Assembly (NCBI RefSeq): GCF_024448955.1
Contig: NZ_JAMOIH010000021.1
Coordinates: forward strand, 1 to 61,545
Reading direction: 5' to 3'
DNA: 61,545 nucleotides
DNA from: Stutzerimonas stutzeri
Lineage (GTDB): Bacteria; Pseudomonadota; Gammaproteobacteria; Pseudomonadales; Pseudomonadaceae
The notes under the pieces were generated by a model. It did no database searches and was not told the DNA's origin. It saw nothing but the letters and a program-made list of their open reading frames with translations. How positions within the stretch are numbered: position 1 is the stretch's first letter; every line of letters starts with the position of its first letter. Shown here piece by piece: positions 52,993 through 61,545 of the stretch. Made by a program: the position numbers and the translations under genes.

Positions 52993-53955
52993 CTATTGAG
53001 CTGTCATTACCGACCCTTCAAACCATGAAACAAGTAAGCGCGCGATGTCACTGCTGTTTTTTTCTGACATAAGCATGTGATTGTTCCCTAAAATCCCATG
53101 CTCCTCTAAAAGGAAATGAGTGACATCGTAATTTAGATCTTTTAGATAACTAACAGCTTTACTATTAGCTTCCCTCATCCAAGTCGCCTGCCCTGTCACA
53201 AAGCAGATCGGCCTATCAAAAGGATCATGGGAACCGGACAGCTCCGCCGCGCAAAGTCCGTTATCAAATACTCCAAACGAATGCTCTAATCCCGGATATC
53301 CAAGCGGCTCTACCGCAGCAACGGCTTTGACTCGATGCCCACCGATAGCCGCCAGCGCCCAACCACACGGCCCGCCTGCTGAATGCGAAACCAAAATCGT
53401 ATCACCGGTGACTTCAAACAATTTCGGGGCAATCGCTTCTACATGTTGTTGAGCTGCGGTTAAGGTTGTGGCCATTACACCTTGGCTCGCCATGAACCTA
53501 TCACCGGCAAGCGGCTCGTGATCAGGCCATTGATCGTGACTTTCTGCTTGTGCCCATAGACCCAAAGTTTTGGGATCGACGAATCTTTGATAAAGAGTTT
53601 CGTAATCTGGATGAGGTGTATGGGGCCCTAAAACATCAGTATTCCAGCCACTACGGCCGTGACCCGGCCTGTCTAGAACAAAAACCGAAAAGCCAGCTTT
53701 CAAAAAGTCATGTACCCACCCAGGGCGCCCGTCAGGGGTGGTCAGAAATTCCGATCCTTGCCCACCACCACCATGTACAAGCGTAATAGACAATGGATGA
53801 GGGTTGACAGGTTTGAACCATTGCACGTAAGCATTTATACCTGGAAAACTCCGACCATTGCACGACAGCGGGGCACTGGTAAGAAACATTCCACCAAAGT
53901 CGGCCAGTTCAAGATTGGTCGACGGCGCGGTTCTGAATGCCTGCTCGTCTAGCAT
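52993..53955 (-). CDS. Alpha/beta hydrolase of unknown substrate
   Basis: The 320-residue protein (ATG at 53955) is an alpha/beta hydrolase. It has the oxyanion region VHGGGGQGSEF, the nucleophile Ser in ILVSHSAGGPCGW and a late His in GNNHMLMSEKN. An N-terminal FGGMFLTSAPLSCNG recalls esterases of the Alcaligenes esterase-713 type. No signal peptide is visible. It lies between iso and the FAD monooxygenase on the same strand. None of the known pathway steps needs it, so its role is open. Confidence 0.85.
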   Translation of the reverse strand: MLDEQAFRTAPSTNLELADFGGMFLTSAPLSCNGRSFPGINAYVQWFKPVNPHPLSITLVHGGGGQGSEFLTTPDGRPGWVHDFLKAGFSVFVLDRPGHGRSGWNTDVLGPHTPHPDYETLYQRFVDPKTLGLWAQAESHDQWPDHEPLAGDRFMASQGVMATTLTAAQQHVEAIAPKLFEVTGDTILVSHSAGGPCGWALAAIGGHRVKAVAAVEPLGYPGLEHSFGVFDNGLCAAELSGSHDPFDRPICFVTGQATWMREANSKAVSYLKDLNYDVTHFLLEEHGILGNNHMLMSEKNSSDIARLLVSWFEGSVMTAQ

Positions 53956-53995
53956 TATATCTAGCACTCCTACTCACTATTACTTGATTTAGTTT

Positions 53996-54013
53996 AGCTA
54001 AGCTAAGCTAAGC
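53996..54013. repeat. AGCTA pentanucleotide tandem repeat
   Basis: Three perfect AGCTA units plus a partial fourth form a short slippage-prone repeat in the 179 bp between the monooxygenase stop (54135) and the hydrolase ATG (53955). Confidence 0.7.
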
Positions 54014-54134
54014 CTAGGTTCATTTCCGTCTGTCACCCTCAGCCAACGAACTGTGCGACGCTAAACCCAAAACGAACGATAGCGCCGGACCGGGTTCCGC
54101 AAAGCACTAATCCGGCACGATCAACTTTCGCGTA

Positions 54135-55316
54135 TTACAGGAACGTCTCCATGTGTTCTGGGAATCGGAGTGCGTCGCGCATTCTGTCTACATCTTTCGA
54201 GATAGCCCTAGTGTTGTCCACCCACTCGTCTTTGCCTACACCTTGCTTCTGGTGATACAAATTACGAAGGTTATCGCTGGCTCTCGGGGAAACTAACTCA
54301 ATAAATTTTCTACGACGGTCGGCTTCAAAAACATCCAGGACTTCTTCGCTACGACCTTCATGGATAATTTGATTTAGCGCAGCTGTTAACGCAAACGCAT
54401 CAAACATACCACCCGTTAGGCCAAGCCCTCCCGTCGGATTAGTCAAATGGGCTGCATCGCCAATTAACAGAACACGACCCAAGCGCATGGTATCTGCAAC
54501 CCGCTGGTGCATACGGTACGGCGAATAGGCAACCACCTCATATGGATCGTCAGTCGGCAAAAGCTTGTTGAACATCTGACCGATACGGTCTGAAATACCA
54601 TCCATGGGTAAGTTCGGATCCTCCATGAAAGTGACCCGCCATAGCGAATCACTATCAATACAGCATATAACTGACCCGTAGACGTCATCCACCTGCATGG
54701 TGGTTTTACCAAAACCTAGACTGTCGAAATCAAACTTTGTATTTGTTGCAACGTATCGCTGCGGCCATGTTATGCCAAAGAAGTTTTGCTTCATGACCTG
54801 TTGCCGAACAAAACTGTTAGCGCCATCGGCACCAACCAGCCATCCACCCTCAATAACTTGTCCAGCGAACTGACCACCAAGTACAACCTGAACCGAATGG
54901 GAACTAATCTTATAATCAACAACGGGCGATGAATACCGAACTTCCACATTTGGGAGGGCTTTAAGATGGTTAATCAATATCTTAGAAAGCTTGTCCTGTC
55001 CTAAATGAAGCGCATATGGCAACTCGACCTCAGATTCGAGGCATTTAAGATCCCAGAAAATCATTTCGCCAGTTGAGTGCACACGCCATGCAAAGTTCTG
55101 CCTCATTAACCCTGCTGCTATGCAGTCGTCGAGCACTCCTAGACGTTTAAGATGAGGCAAAACCGGGAAGTGGTAAACAAGCGCGCGTGGGCTATCACTG
55201 GGCTGACTCTCAGCTTCTAGTACCGTTACATTCGCACCCGCCTTGCCTAATCCCAAGGCAGTTAGCAGCCCTACCGGGCCGCCGCCGACAATAATGACGC
55301 GCTTATCAATACTCAT
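54135..55316 (-). CDS. hspB: FAD-dependent aromatic hydroxylase, probable 6-hydroxy-3-succinoylpyridine monooxygenase HspB
   Basis: The 393-residue class A flavoprotein hydroxylase starts at the ATG at 55316, with GAGGG at 6-nt spacing. It has the FAD motif VIIVGGGPVGLLTALGL, the DG motif VGADGANSFVRQQ and the GD motif LIGDAAHLTNPTGGLGL. By context it converts 6-hydroxy-3-succinoylpyridine to 2,5-dihydroxypyridine, the one step otherwise missing between the molybdenum hydroxylase and hpo. No signal peptide is seen, so it is cytoplasmic. Orthology to HspB should be confirmed by alignment. Confidence 0.83.
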   Translation of the reverse strand: MSIDKRVIIVGGGPVGLLTALGLGKAGANVTVLEAESQPSDSPRALVYHFPVLPHLKRLGVLDDCIAAGLMRQNFAWRVHSTGEMIFWDLKCLESEVELPYALHLGQDKLSKILINHLKALPNVEVRYSSPVVDYKISSHSVQVVLGGQFAGQVIEGGWLVGADGANSFVRQQVMKQNFFGITWPQRYVATNTKFDFDSLGFGKTTMQVDDVYGSVICCIDSDSLWRVTFMEDPNLPMDGISDRIGQMFNKLLPTDDPYEVVAYSPYRMHQRVADTMRLGRVLLIGDAAHLTNPTGGLGLTGGMFDAFALTAALNQIIHEGRSEEVLDVFEADRRRKFIELVSPRASDNLRNLYHQKQGVGKDEWVDNTRAISKDVDRMRDALRFPEHMETFL

Positions 55317-55522
55317 CACTTACCCTCTTATTAATTTGATTTCCGATCCCTACCGGGATGAACGAAACGCATTGCACGAATCCGGCCTCCCCCATATGAC
55401 GTAAGCCGGCCGTTAGCGTAGTTATATGGCCGTATATATATGTGTGTCAAACCAAGGTTGGCTGGCTTATTTTTCATTCAGTTCAGAAAATGCGTGGTTG
55501 AAAAGTTATCTGGTTTGATTAT

Positions 55523-56860
55523 TTAACCGACATAACGGAGATCAATGCCCTTGGTCTCTTTCCAGCATGCCACCACAGCAGCCCCTACTAAGACCATGGC
55601 CACTACGTATAAATGATATACCCACCCGTAGCTTAATTCCGTTAACCATGAGTTGAGGTAGGGAGCCGTGCCTCCGAAGACTGCAACGCCAATTGACAAT
55701 GAAACGCCCATTACCCGTGCTCGGTATTTCGTGGGGATTTGCTCAGTGATAGTCGCTGGCATTGTCCCGCCTATACATGCGACCAAAGCGAGCATACCGC
55801 CCTGTGCCACAAATAACGTCCAAGCCTGATCCGTTATCATAGCCATAGCCGGATAGTTCAAGAGGGCAACGGAAAGGAAGTAAAATATCGTTACAGGTTT
55901 GCGGCCAATTTTGTCGGACACGTATCCCCAACACGGTACTGCAATCAAATATACAAGCTGAGCTAGGACAGTTGCCGTAAATGCATCACTTGGATTCATT
56001 CCCCTCTGGGTTATTGCAATCACGAGCGCATACCCAGTCCAGATATAGAATGGTATCCCTACCCCGGCTTGGTAGAAGAAAATACCCACCGACCGCAGAA
56101 AAATTTTCTTGCTAGTCCATTCCCTAGGTGTTTCTGCTGCTAACCGTGAGCTGTTAGCTTTGGTTGCAAAATCCTCAAGCACTTCGCTCTCCATCATGTT
56201 TCTCCTTAAAAAAAGGACAACAATGGTAAGGAACGCGCCCAATGCGAAAGGAATCCGCCAGCCCCACGCATTCATATCTTCAGCGGATATAGCATTTGTA
56301 AGGAATGCGCCTACGAGGGACGCTAGAAGACTTCCCAGCCCAGCGCTGAAGTACATGCTGCTTGACCACAAGCCGCGTCGCTCTTTAGGTGCAATTTCCG
56401 CTAAATATGTGTACGAAGCCGTGGCCTCTCCCCCGTGAGCGAAACCTTGGAGCAATCGGGCCGCCAGGATAATCAAAGATGCCACGCCTCCAATTGATTC
56501 ATATGACGGCGCGAGGGTAATAATAAGACTCCCGATACCCATCAGCACCATAGATATCAGCAGTACGCTTTTGCGACCGTATGAATCCGCGAGAGTACCG
56601 AAAACGATCCCGCCGAGGGGGCGAGAAATAAATCCAACTGCAAATATAGCCAATGTTAAAAGGAGCGCGGAGCTTGGGTCGCTCGGATCGAACATCGCCT
56701 TCGCAATATATGATGCAAAAATTGCGTAAATGGTCCAGTCGAACCACTCAAGTATGTTGCCAAGACCAGTAGCGATCATCGAGCGCGTACGCAGCACACC
56801 ACCCAGTGCTTGGGTGCGTGCAGGTTCGCTAGGAGTTGTTGTTGTTGTAATATTTAACAT
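55523..56860 (-). CDS. MFS transporter, metabolite:H+ symporter (MHS) family
   Basis: The 445-residue inner-membrane protein has about 12 hydrophobic segments and MHS-family features. These are GLGNILEWFDWTIYAIFASYIAK near the N-terminus, GFISRPLGGIVFGTLADSYGRK after segment 3 and the ARLLQGFAHGGEATASYTYLAE stretch. MHS porters import organic acids, betaines and aromatics. It lies between the molybdenum hydroxylase genes and hspB, so it may import 3-succinoylpyridine, nicotine or a related compound. The substrate is not readable from sequence. Confidence 0.9.
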   Translation of the reverse strand: MLNITTTTTPSEPARTQALGGVLRTRSMIATGLGNILEWFDWTIYAIFASYIAKAMFDPSDPSSALLLTLAIFAVGFISRPLGGIVFGTLADSYGRKSVLLISMVLMGIGSLIITLAPSYESIGGVASLIILAARLLQGFAHGGEATASYTYLAEIAPKERRGLWSSSMYFSAGLGSLLASLVGAFLTNAISAEDMNAWGWRIPFALGAFLTIVVLFLRRNMMESEVLEDFATKANSSRLAAETPREWTSKKIFLRSVGIFFYQAGVGIPFYIWTGYALVIAITQRGMNPSDAFTATVLAQLVYLIAVPCWGYVSDKIGRKPVTIFYFLSVALLNYPAMAMITDQAWTLFVAQGGMLALVACIGGTMPATITEQIPTKYRARVMGVSLSIGVAVFGGTAPYLNSWLTELSYGWVYHLYVVAMVLVGAAVVACWKETKGIDLRYVG

Positions 56861-56968
56861 TTAACTAGTCTTCCTATGGACTCAGCCATGACAGTCGTGG
56901 CTACAGCTCGGCCCACCCCGTCACTTTTAAATTGAGAGTTCGGCCACACGTTAAGGACCAGCATTGCA

Positions 56969-58147
56969 TCATTCTGATGGGTTTCGTCTGAAAAGTCCGG
57001 CTACCCAAGATTTTATGACCGGCCAGATAAGCGACCGAAGTCCGACAGGCGCGTTTTTTCGCTCAGTTAACGCTCCTTCGCGCAACAGTTGCTCTAGATT
57101 TTCTCCAAACATAGAAGCAAGACGTCGAACCGTTTCGATGACAATTCCGCCGCGCCCAAATTGAGCCAACGCTCCGGTGAGCTTCCATGCTAAACCTACA
57201 TCTATGACTGAGCCCGACTCACCGTTTTGTCTTACCGTCCAAATGATCCGACCCGTAGCGGTGGAACCAGTCAACGCATCCCGACCCCCTACCGTCATCC
57301 AGCCTTCCCGGCGTTCATCATTCATTTCGTAAGTTCCATCGCCATTGAAATGGGCCCTAATTGGGCCTAGAGCCATGTGCATTTTTCCAGTTACTTCGTG
57401 TTCAGTTAAGCTCACAACCTCTGCCCCAGGAATACAGCTAGCGGCAGTCTTAAGGTCCCGCATAACTGCCCATGCTTCATCTGGCGGGAGGTCGATTTCC
57501 ACACTCTGTGAAATTGAGTTTGGAAAGTCGTCGGCCTTAGCATCTCGCTTCAAGCTAGGTTCAGGCTTCGAAGATTCGTCAGTTTCATTGGCAACGGACT
57601 GAATAGCCTCGCGTTCCTGATGAACCACGACCGGACTTGCACTACCGGTCGGCACCTTTCCACAACTTACTGAACGAATCGCATCAACTATTCCTACATA
57701 GCCGGTGCACCGACATAGATTCCCCGCTAATTCGCGCCGAATGCGATTTTCATCAACGTCTCCCAGTCGCAACACAATATCGCGTGCCGTTATAAGCATG
57801 CCGGGGGTGCAGAACCCACATTGCAAAGCGTGCTTTTCACGGAAAGCTTTCCTCACATAGGACATCGTAGGGTCATCTTGAAACCCTTCAATGGTGGTGA
57901 TATTTGAGTCATCGCAATCAACAGCAAAAGCAATACATGAGCGCTGAGGTTTGCCATCGATAAGAATCGTGCATGCGCCACAGACTCCTTGATCGCACCC
58001 GAGGTGTGTGCCGGTAAGGCGAAACTGCTCTCTTAGAACGTCCGCAAGCACATCTCTCGACGTGACTGTTGCGGCAATCTTTTCACCATTTACCGTGAGC
58101 GTGATAGAGCACGCGGACTGGTCTGGAATAACCTGGTTAATCATCAT
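56969..58147 (-). CDS. [2Fe-2S] subunit of a molybdenum hydroxylase fused to a CoxG-like domain (3-succinoylpyridine hydroxylase)
   Basis: The 392-residue protein has two parts. Residues 1-165 are a xanthine-oxidase-family iron-sulfur subunit with both clusters (CDQGVCGACTILIDGKPQRSC in two pieces, and CGFCTPGM with CRCTGY). Residues about 210-350 are a CoxG/SRPBCC domain (VEIDLPPDEAWAVMRDLKTAASCIPGA), joined by an acidic low-complexity linker. Small subunits are normally ~160 residues. Its start overlaps the FAD-subunit stop by 4 bp. By context it is part of the enzyme that hydroxylates 3-succinoylpyridine. Confidence 0.87.
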   Translation of the reverse strand: MMINQVIPDQSACSITLTVNGEKIAATVTSRDVLADVLREQFRLTGTHLGCDQGVCGACTILIDGKPQRSCIAFAVDCDDSNITTIEGFQDDPTMSYVRKAFREKHALQCGFCTPGMLITARDIVLRLGDVDENRIRRELAGNLCRCTGYVGIVDAIRSVSCGKVPTGSASPVVVHQEREAIQSVANETDESSKPEPSLKRDAKADDFPNSISQSVEIDLPPDEAWAVMRDLKTAASCIPGAEVVSLTEHEVTGKMHMALGPIRAHFNGDGTYEMNDERREGWMTVGGRDALTGSTATGRIIWTVRQNGESGSVIDVGLAWKLTGALAQFGRGGIVIETVRRLASMFGENLEQLLREGALTERKNAPVGLRSLIWPVIKSWVAGLFRRNPSE

Positions 58148-58974
58148 TTGTAACCCTCAATCCGCCTTATAGCTCTTTCGACCATTGTCAGGTGGATAGC
58201 TAGACGATCAGCCTCAACCTCCCGCAGCTTGCTTCGAATTTCCTTTTTCGCAACTTTCAACATCGTTTCTGGGTCGGCTGAGCCTAACTGATTTGATGTT
58301 TCCTTGAGGAATAAGGGCGGTCCATCCATTCCTCCGAGAAATGCGCGCGATACCCCTGTTGATGGATCAAAAACTACCGCACATATGGACTTGGCGAATT
58401 CGCCGGTTTTTTGGCAAAACTTCACATAAGCCCATCGAGCCGTCGCTGATAGCTTCGGAACCTCAATGCTCGCAAGGATTTCATTACGCTCAAGAGCATT
58501 TACGAAAGGAGCGATCATGAGCTCTTCCACTGGGACTTGGCGCTTCCCTTTAGCACCCTGAATGTTGCAAACCGCACCGATTGCGCTCAATGATGTTAAC
58601 CAGTCCGCTGCAGGATCGGCATGGCACAAAGAGCCTCCTATGGTTCCACGGTTTCGAACGGCGCGGTACGCAATCCCTTTCGCGACATAAGAGAGGTACC
58701 GGCCAGTAACGTCTGCAGAATTCTGATCTTCTAGTACGGCATGTGTCACCGCTGCGCCGATGCGGATAGTTTTTTTCGCCTCTTGAATGTCCTGCAGCTC
58801 TGGTAAACGGCGAATCGAAACTAAATTATTTGGCCTCGCCAATCGAAGATTCATCATGGGCACTAAGGACTGTCCTCCTGCCATTGGCTTCGCCATGCCC
58901 TCTGAAACGGATAACATTTCAACAGCGCTTGAGAGTGAGTCGGCTCGCTCATAGTCAAATTTAGACGGCCTCAT
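58144..58974 (-). CDS. FAD-binding (medium) subunit of the molybdenum hydroxylase
   Basis: The 276-residue subunit belongs to the CoxM family and carries electrons from the iron-sulfur clusters through FAD. The ATG at 58974 has GGGAGA 6 nt upstream and overlaps the large-subunit gene by 14 bp. Family signatures are AGGQSLVPMMNLRLARP near residue 32 and AVRNRGTIGGSLCHADPAAD near residue 100. The large, medium, small gene order and overlaps show one translationally coupled operon. Confidence 0.93.
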   Translation of the reverse strand: MRPSKFDYERADSLSSAVEMLSVSEGMAKPMAGGQSLVPMMNLRLARPNNLVSIRRLPELQDIQEAKKTIRIGAAVTHAVLEDQNSADVTGRYLSYVAKGIAYRAVRNRGTIGGSLCHADPAADWLTSLSAIGAVCNIQGAKGKRQVPVEELMIAPFVNALERNEILASIEVPKLSATARWAYVKFCQKTGEFAKSICAVVFDPSTGVSRAFLGGMDGPPLFLKETSNQLGSADPETMLKVAKKEIRSKLREVEADRLAIHLTMVERAIRRIEGYK

Positions 58975-61312
58975 AATTTTCTCCCGCAGCTGCAATTGCA
59001 TTTAGTATCCGTGGAGGCGTCATTGGGAGAGTGCGGACTTTGGCCCCCAACGGTAAAAGTGCATCGTTTATTGCGTTAGCAATCGCAGCTGCGGCAGGGA
59101 TCGTGCCGGACTCACCGGCACCCTTCACGCCAAAGCTTGTATGCGGAGATGGACTCACGAGGTGATCGAGCCGGAAGCGGGGCACCTCCGCTGCGCCAGG
59201 AAGCAGGTAATCTAGTAGCGTCGATGCAAGTGGTTGGCCGTTCTCGTCGTACGGACTTTCTTCGAAAAGCGCTGTACCAATCCCTTGAGCGGCGCCACCG
59301 ATGGTCTGGCCTTCCACGATCATAGGGTTAATACGCTCTCCGCAGTCCTCGACAATTACGTAGTCGACAATATTAACTTGACCTGTTTCTGTATCGACTT
59401 GAACCTTAACTGCGTGTGTACCATAAGCGAAGATTCCGCTATCAACCGGTACTTTGTAGCCTTCGGTAACCTCAAGGCTTTTGATATTCTGCGCACACGT
59501 TGGAAGCAAATGCGGTTTCAAATAGAACATGTGGGCGATTTCTTCAAAACTGACGCTTTGATCGCCGATGTAAGCAGCCCCTTCGTCAATCTCCACGTCA
59601 TCGGGATTGACTTCACCTAGCAGTCCCGCAGCGACAGTCCGAATCCTATGATTCAGAACTTTGGATGCCGCCTCTATCGCGCCTGCGCCAATTACTGCAG
59701 ATCGGGATGTGAAAGATCCGACAGAATGAGGTGTTAGCTCGGTATCCCCTAAACGAACCTGAATCTTGCTTAGTTCAAACCCGGTCGCAGTGGCCGCAAC
59801 TTGAGCAAGGGAGGTCTCAAGCCCTTGACCGAAACCTTGGAGGCCCAGCTTCACTTGCAGGGTTCCATCAGCGTTAACTTTAAGAGTTGCTTGATCTAAC
59901 CCGGGGACAACTGGCATACCCCAAGATGAAAAGAAGCTCGCGCCGTTAGCCGTCTGCTCGTAAAACGTTGCAAAGCCAATTCCTGTTAAGGTTCGTGGCG
60001 AAGCCAAACAAGAGGATTGCTCTGATCGGAACTTGTCGAAATCTATCAATTCTCGGGCGCGTTGAAGGCTTTTTCCGTAATCACCAACGTCGAACATTTT
60101 TCCCGTAACATCGTGAAACGGCATAGACTCAGGCGGAACCAAGTTAAGCGCACGAACATCGCACGGCTCACGGCCAACGGCGTGAGCTACCGCGTCAATC
60201 ACTGACTCAATCGCAAAGCATGTACCTACCCGCGCGATACCTCTGTACGGGCAAAAGCTGGGCTTATTGGTAGCCACGACATTCACCCGTGATTGGTAAT
60301 GGGTGATTTGATACGGGCCAGGTAAGTTGCTTCGCGCGGAGTAGCCTTCCAGAACGGCCGTGAATGGCCAGGTGGAATAAGCGCCATTATCGATGCATAT
60401 GTCGGCATCCAAACCAACAAGCCGCCCTTCGGGGGTCGCGTAGCCAGTCAGCTTGTACTTGGCTTGTCGAGTACATGCCCCAGCCACCAAATGCTCACGC
60501 CTATCCTCTACCCAACGGAAAGGCGTCCTATGCTTAAGCGCGAGCCAAGCAACAACAATTTCTTCGGGAAGGAGCTGAAGCTTATATCCGAACCCACCAC
60601 CAATGTCTGGTGGAGTGACCCTTATCTTTGATTCAGGAATTCCGAGGAACTGGGCCATTCCGCTACGTACCGGATGGGGGATCTGTGTCGACATTGCGAG
60701 CACCAGCTGGTCCGCTTCGAAATCCCAATGCGCCACGATCCCCCTTCCCTCGAGTGGATGGATCGTTTGACGTGAAAGCTCGACCTCGACGTCAACAACA
60801 ACTGGCGCTTCTTGTGCGAGTGAAGCTAGATCCACCTCAGTTATCATTTCTACAAAGCTGTTATTTGTCCAGCCTTCATGAAGTAGCGGCGCATTGGGTG
60901 CAAGTGCCTGGCTAACCGTGGAGAGCGCCGACATCTCTTCGATATCAAGCTGCACTTCATCCGCTAAATCTTCCGCTTGAGCGCGGTCGAGAGCCACGCA
61001 AGCGGCGATCGGCTCGCCGACAAACCTTACGCGGCCGGAGGCGAGAACCGGGCACTCGCTGTGTTGGTAACCGGGCGTGGTAACTGGCGTGGTGATTGGC
61101 TGAACCCCGACAAGATCAGCATTCGTAAAAACCCGGTTTTCCAAATATCTGGGCTTAATGATTTGGCGAATAACGCCATGCGCGACGGGACTTCTAACAA
61201 AAACGACTTCCAGCATACCCGGGAGCCTGATGTCTCCTACGAAGCGCCCGCGCCCTTGAAGATGTCGCTCATCCTCGCGCCTTTCGACTCTCAACCCGAT
61301 TGAATTTGTCAT
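58961..61312 (-). CDS. Molybdopterin-binding large subunit of the molybdenum hydroxylase
   Basis: The 783-residue large subunit (ATG at 61312, MTNSIGLRVERREDERHLQG) belongs to the CoxL/xanthine dehydrogenase family. It holds the molybdenum cofactor and hydroxylates the substrate ring with water oxygen. Seen are the GRGRFVGDI opening, PDIGGGFGYKLQLLPEE, PFRWVEDRREHL, the QGLETSLAQVAATATG segment and the late GVKGAGESGTIPAAAAIANAI with the conserved catalytic Glu. By context with hspB and hpo it is the 3-succinoylpyridine hydroxylase (Spm) catalytic subunit. A different N-heterocycle substrate cannot be excluded. Confidence 0.9.
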   Translation of the reverse strand: MTNSIGLRVERREDERHLQGRGRFVGDIRLPGMLEVVFVRSPVAHGVIRQIIKPRYLENRVFTNADLVGVQPITTPVTTPGYQHSECPVLASGRVRFVGEPIAACVALDRAQAEDLADEVQLDIEEMSALSTVSQALAPNAPLLHEGWTNNSFVEMITEVDLASLAQEAPVVVDVEVELSRQTIHPLEGRGIVAHWDFEADQLVLAMSTQIPHPVRSGMAQFLGIPESKIRVTPPDIGGGFGYKLQLLPEEIVVAWLALKHRTPFRWVEDRREHLVAGACTRQAKYKLTGYATPEGRLVGLDADICIDNGAYSTWPFTAVLEGYSARSNLPGPYQITHYQSRVNVVATNKPSFCPYRGIARVGTCFAIESVIDAVAHAVGREPCDVRALNLVPPESMPFHDVTGKMFDVGDYGKSLQRARELIDFDKFRSEQSSCLASPRTLTGIGFATFYEQTANGASFFSSWGMPVVPGLDQATLKVNADGTLQVKLGLQGFGQGLETSLAQVAATATGFELSKIQVRLGDTELTPHSVGSFTSRSAVIGAGAIEAASKVLNHRIRTVAAGLLGEVNPDDVEIDEGAAYIGDQSVSFEEIAHMFYLKPHLLPTCAQNIKSLEVTEGYKVPVDSGIFAYGTHAVKVQVDTETGQVNIVDYVIVEDCGERINPMIVEGQTIGGAAQGIGTALFEESPYDENGQPLASTLLDYLLPGAAEVPRFRLDHLVSPSPHTSFGVKGAGESGTIPAAAAIANAINDALLPLGAKVRTLPMTPPRILNAIAAAGENYEAV

Positions 61313-61389
61313 AGGGGCTGTATCTCCCATTTGCGCAAGACTCAAAGCCAATCCCCGAACTGGGACAGCCAATTTATTATATGTATGAC

Positions 61390-61416
61390 GGTATAATTAC
61401 TGCCTAATGGTGTCAA
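61390..61416 (-). promoter_or_regulatory. Candidate promoter of the molybdenum hydroxylase operon
   Basis: On the minus strand a perfect TTGACA (61416-61411) is followed after 15 nt by TATACC (61395-61390). It lies about 80 bp upstream of the large-subunit start. The spacing is short, so an activator may be needed. Confidence 0.4.
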
Positions 61417-61545
61417 GCACAGCCGATAGGATTTTCAGCTTCGCAATGCGATACCCGGCCTGTCACGTTTGCTGGCCGACAGCGCAGGTAGTTAGCACAC
61501 GCGAATAGGGCGAGATCTCGGCACAGATCGCACGGACCTGAAGCT

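Overview
The left half (1 to about 31.0 kb) is a conserved chromosomal block of a Pseudomonadaceae bacterium. From memory, gene order follows Pseudomonas aeruginosa: nusA, rimP, tRNA-fMet, tRNA-Leu, secG, tpiA, glmM, folP, ftsH, rlmE, yhbY, a DUF4149 gene, greA, carB, carA, dapB, dnaJ, dnaK, grpE, recN, fur, bamE, rnfH, ratA, smpB, then the lldR / lldP-lldD-dld lactate locus and ssrA. carA and carB are directly adjacent, and intergenic repeats of the AAGCTTGAAGCTGG type recur. Both would fit a Stutzerimonas (P. stutzeri) group host, but that placement is an inference. Control sites visible here include two heat-shock (sigma-32) promoters for grpE and dnaK, a LexA box before recN, two LldR-type operators, a mini-ORF before lldP and several intrinsic terminators.

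At 31.01-31.39 kb lies a complete tmRNA gene. Directly after its 3' end come two tyrosine recombinases (31.5-35.4 kb), and from there on GC content looks lower and gaps are longer. This is the left end of a genomic island integrated at ssrA. The far junction is not in the window. A 206-bp nested palindromic element sits at 35.9-36.1 kb.

From 36.6 kb to the window end, all recognised genes are on the minus strand and together form a nicotine catabolic cluster of the pyrrolidine (P. putida S16-like) type. An exported RidA-family protein, NicA2, a cytochrome c (CycN), pseudooxynicotine amine oxidase and an aldehyde dehydrogenase would take nicotine to 3-succinoylpyridine. A three-subunit molybdenum hydroxylase and an FAD monooxygenase (HspB-like) would take that to 2,5-dihydroxypyridine. 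Hpo, Nfo, Ami and Iso would finish at fumarate. NicA2 and the amine oxidase carry Tat signals and the cytochrome a Sec signal, so the first two oxidations are predicted to be periplasmic and the rest cytoplasmic. An AraC-type regulator, a chemoreceptor, an OprD-type porin and an MHS transporter supply sensing, taxis and uptake.

The pathway itself is known from Pseudomonas. Features of this copy worth a second look are the exported RidA homologue heading the nicA2 operon, the CoxG domain fused to the 2Fe-2S subunit, an AraC regulator where a TetR (NicR2) would be expected, the in-cluster chemoreceptor, an unassigned alpha/beta hydrolase, the NTF2-like and flavin-reductase-like genes, and a second recombinase with Lys in place of the usual catalytic His.
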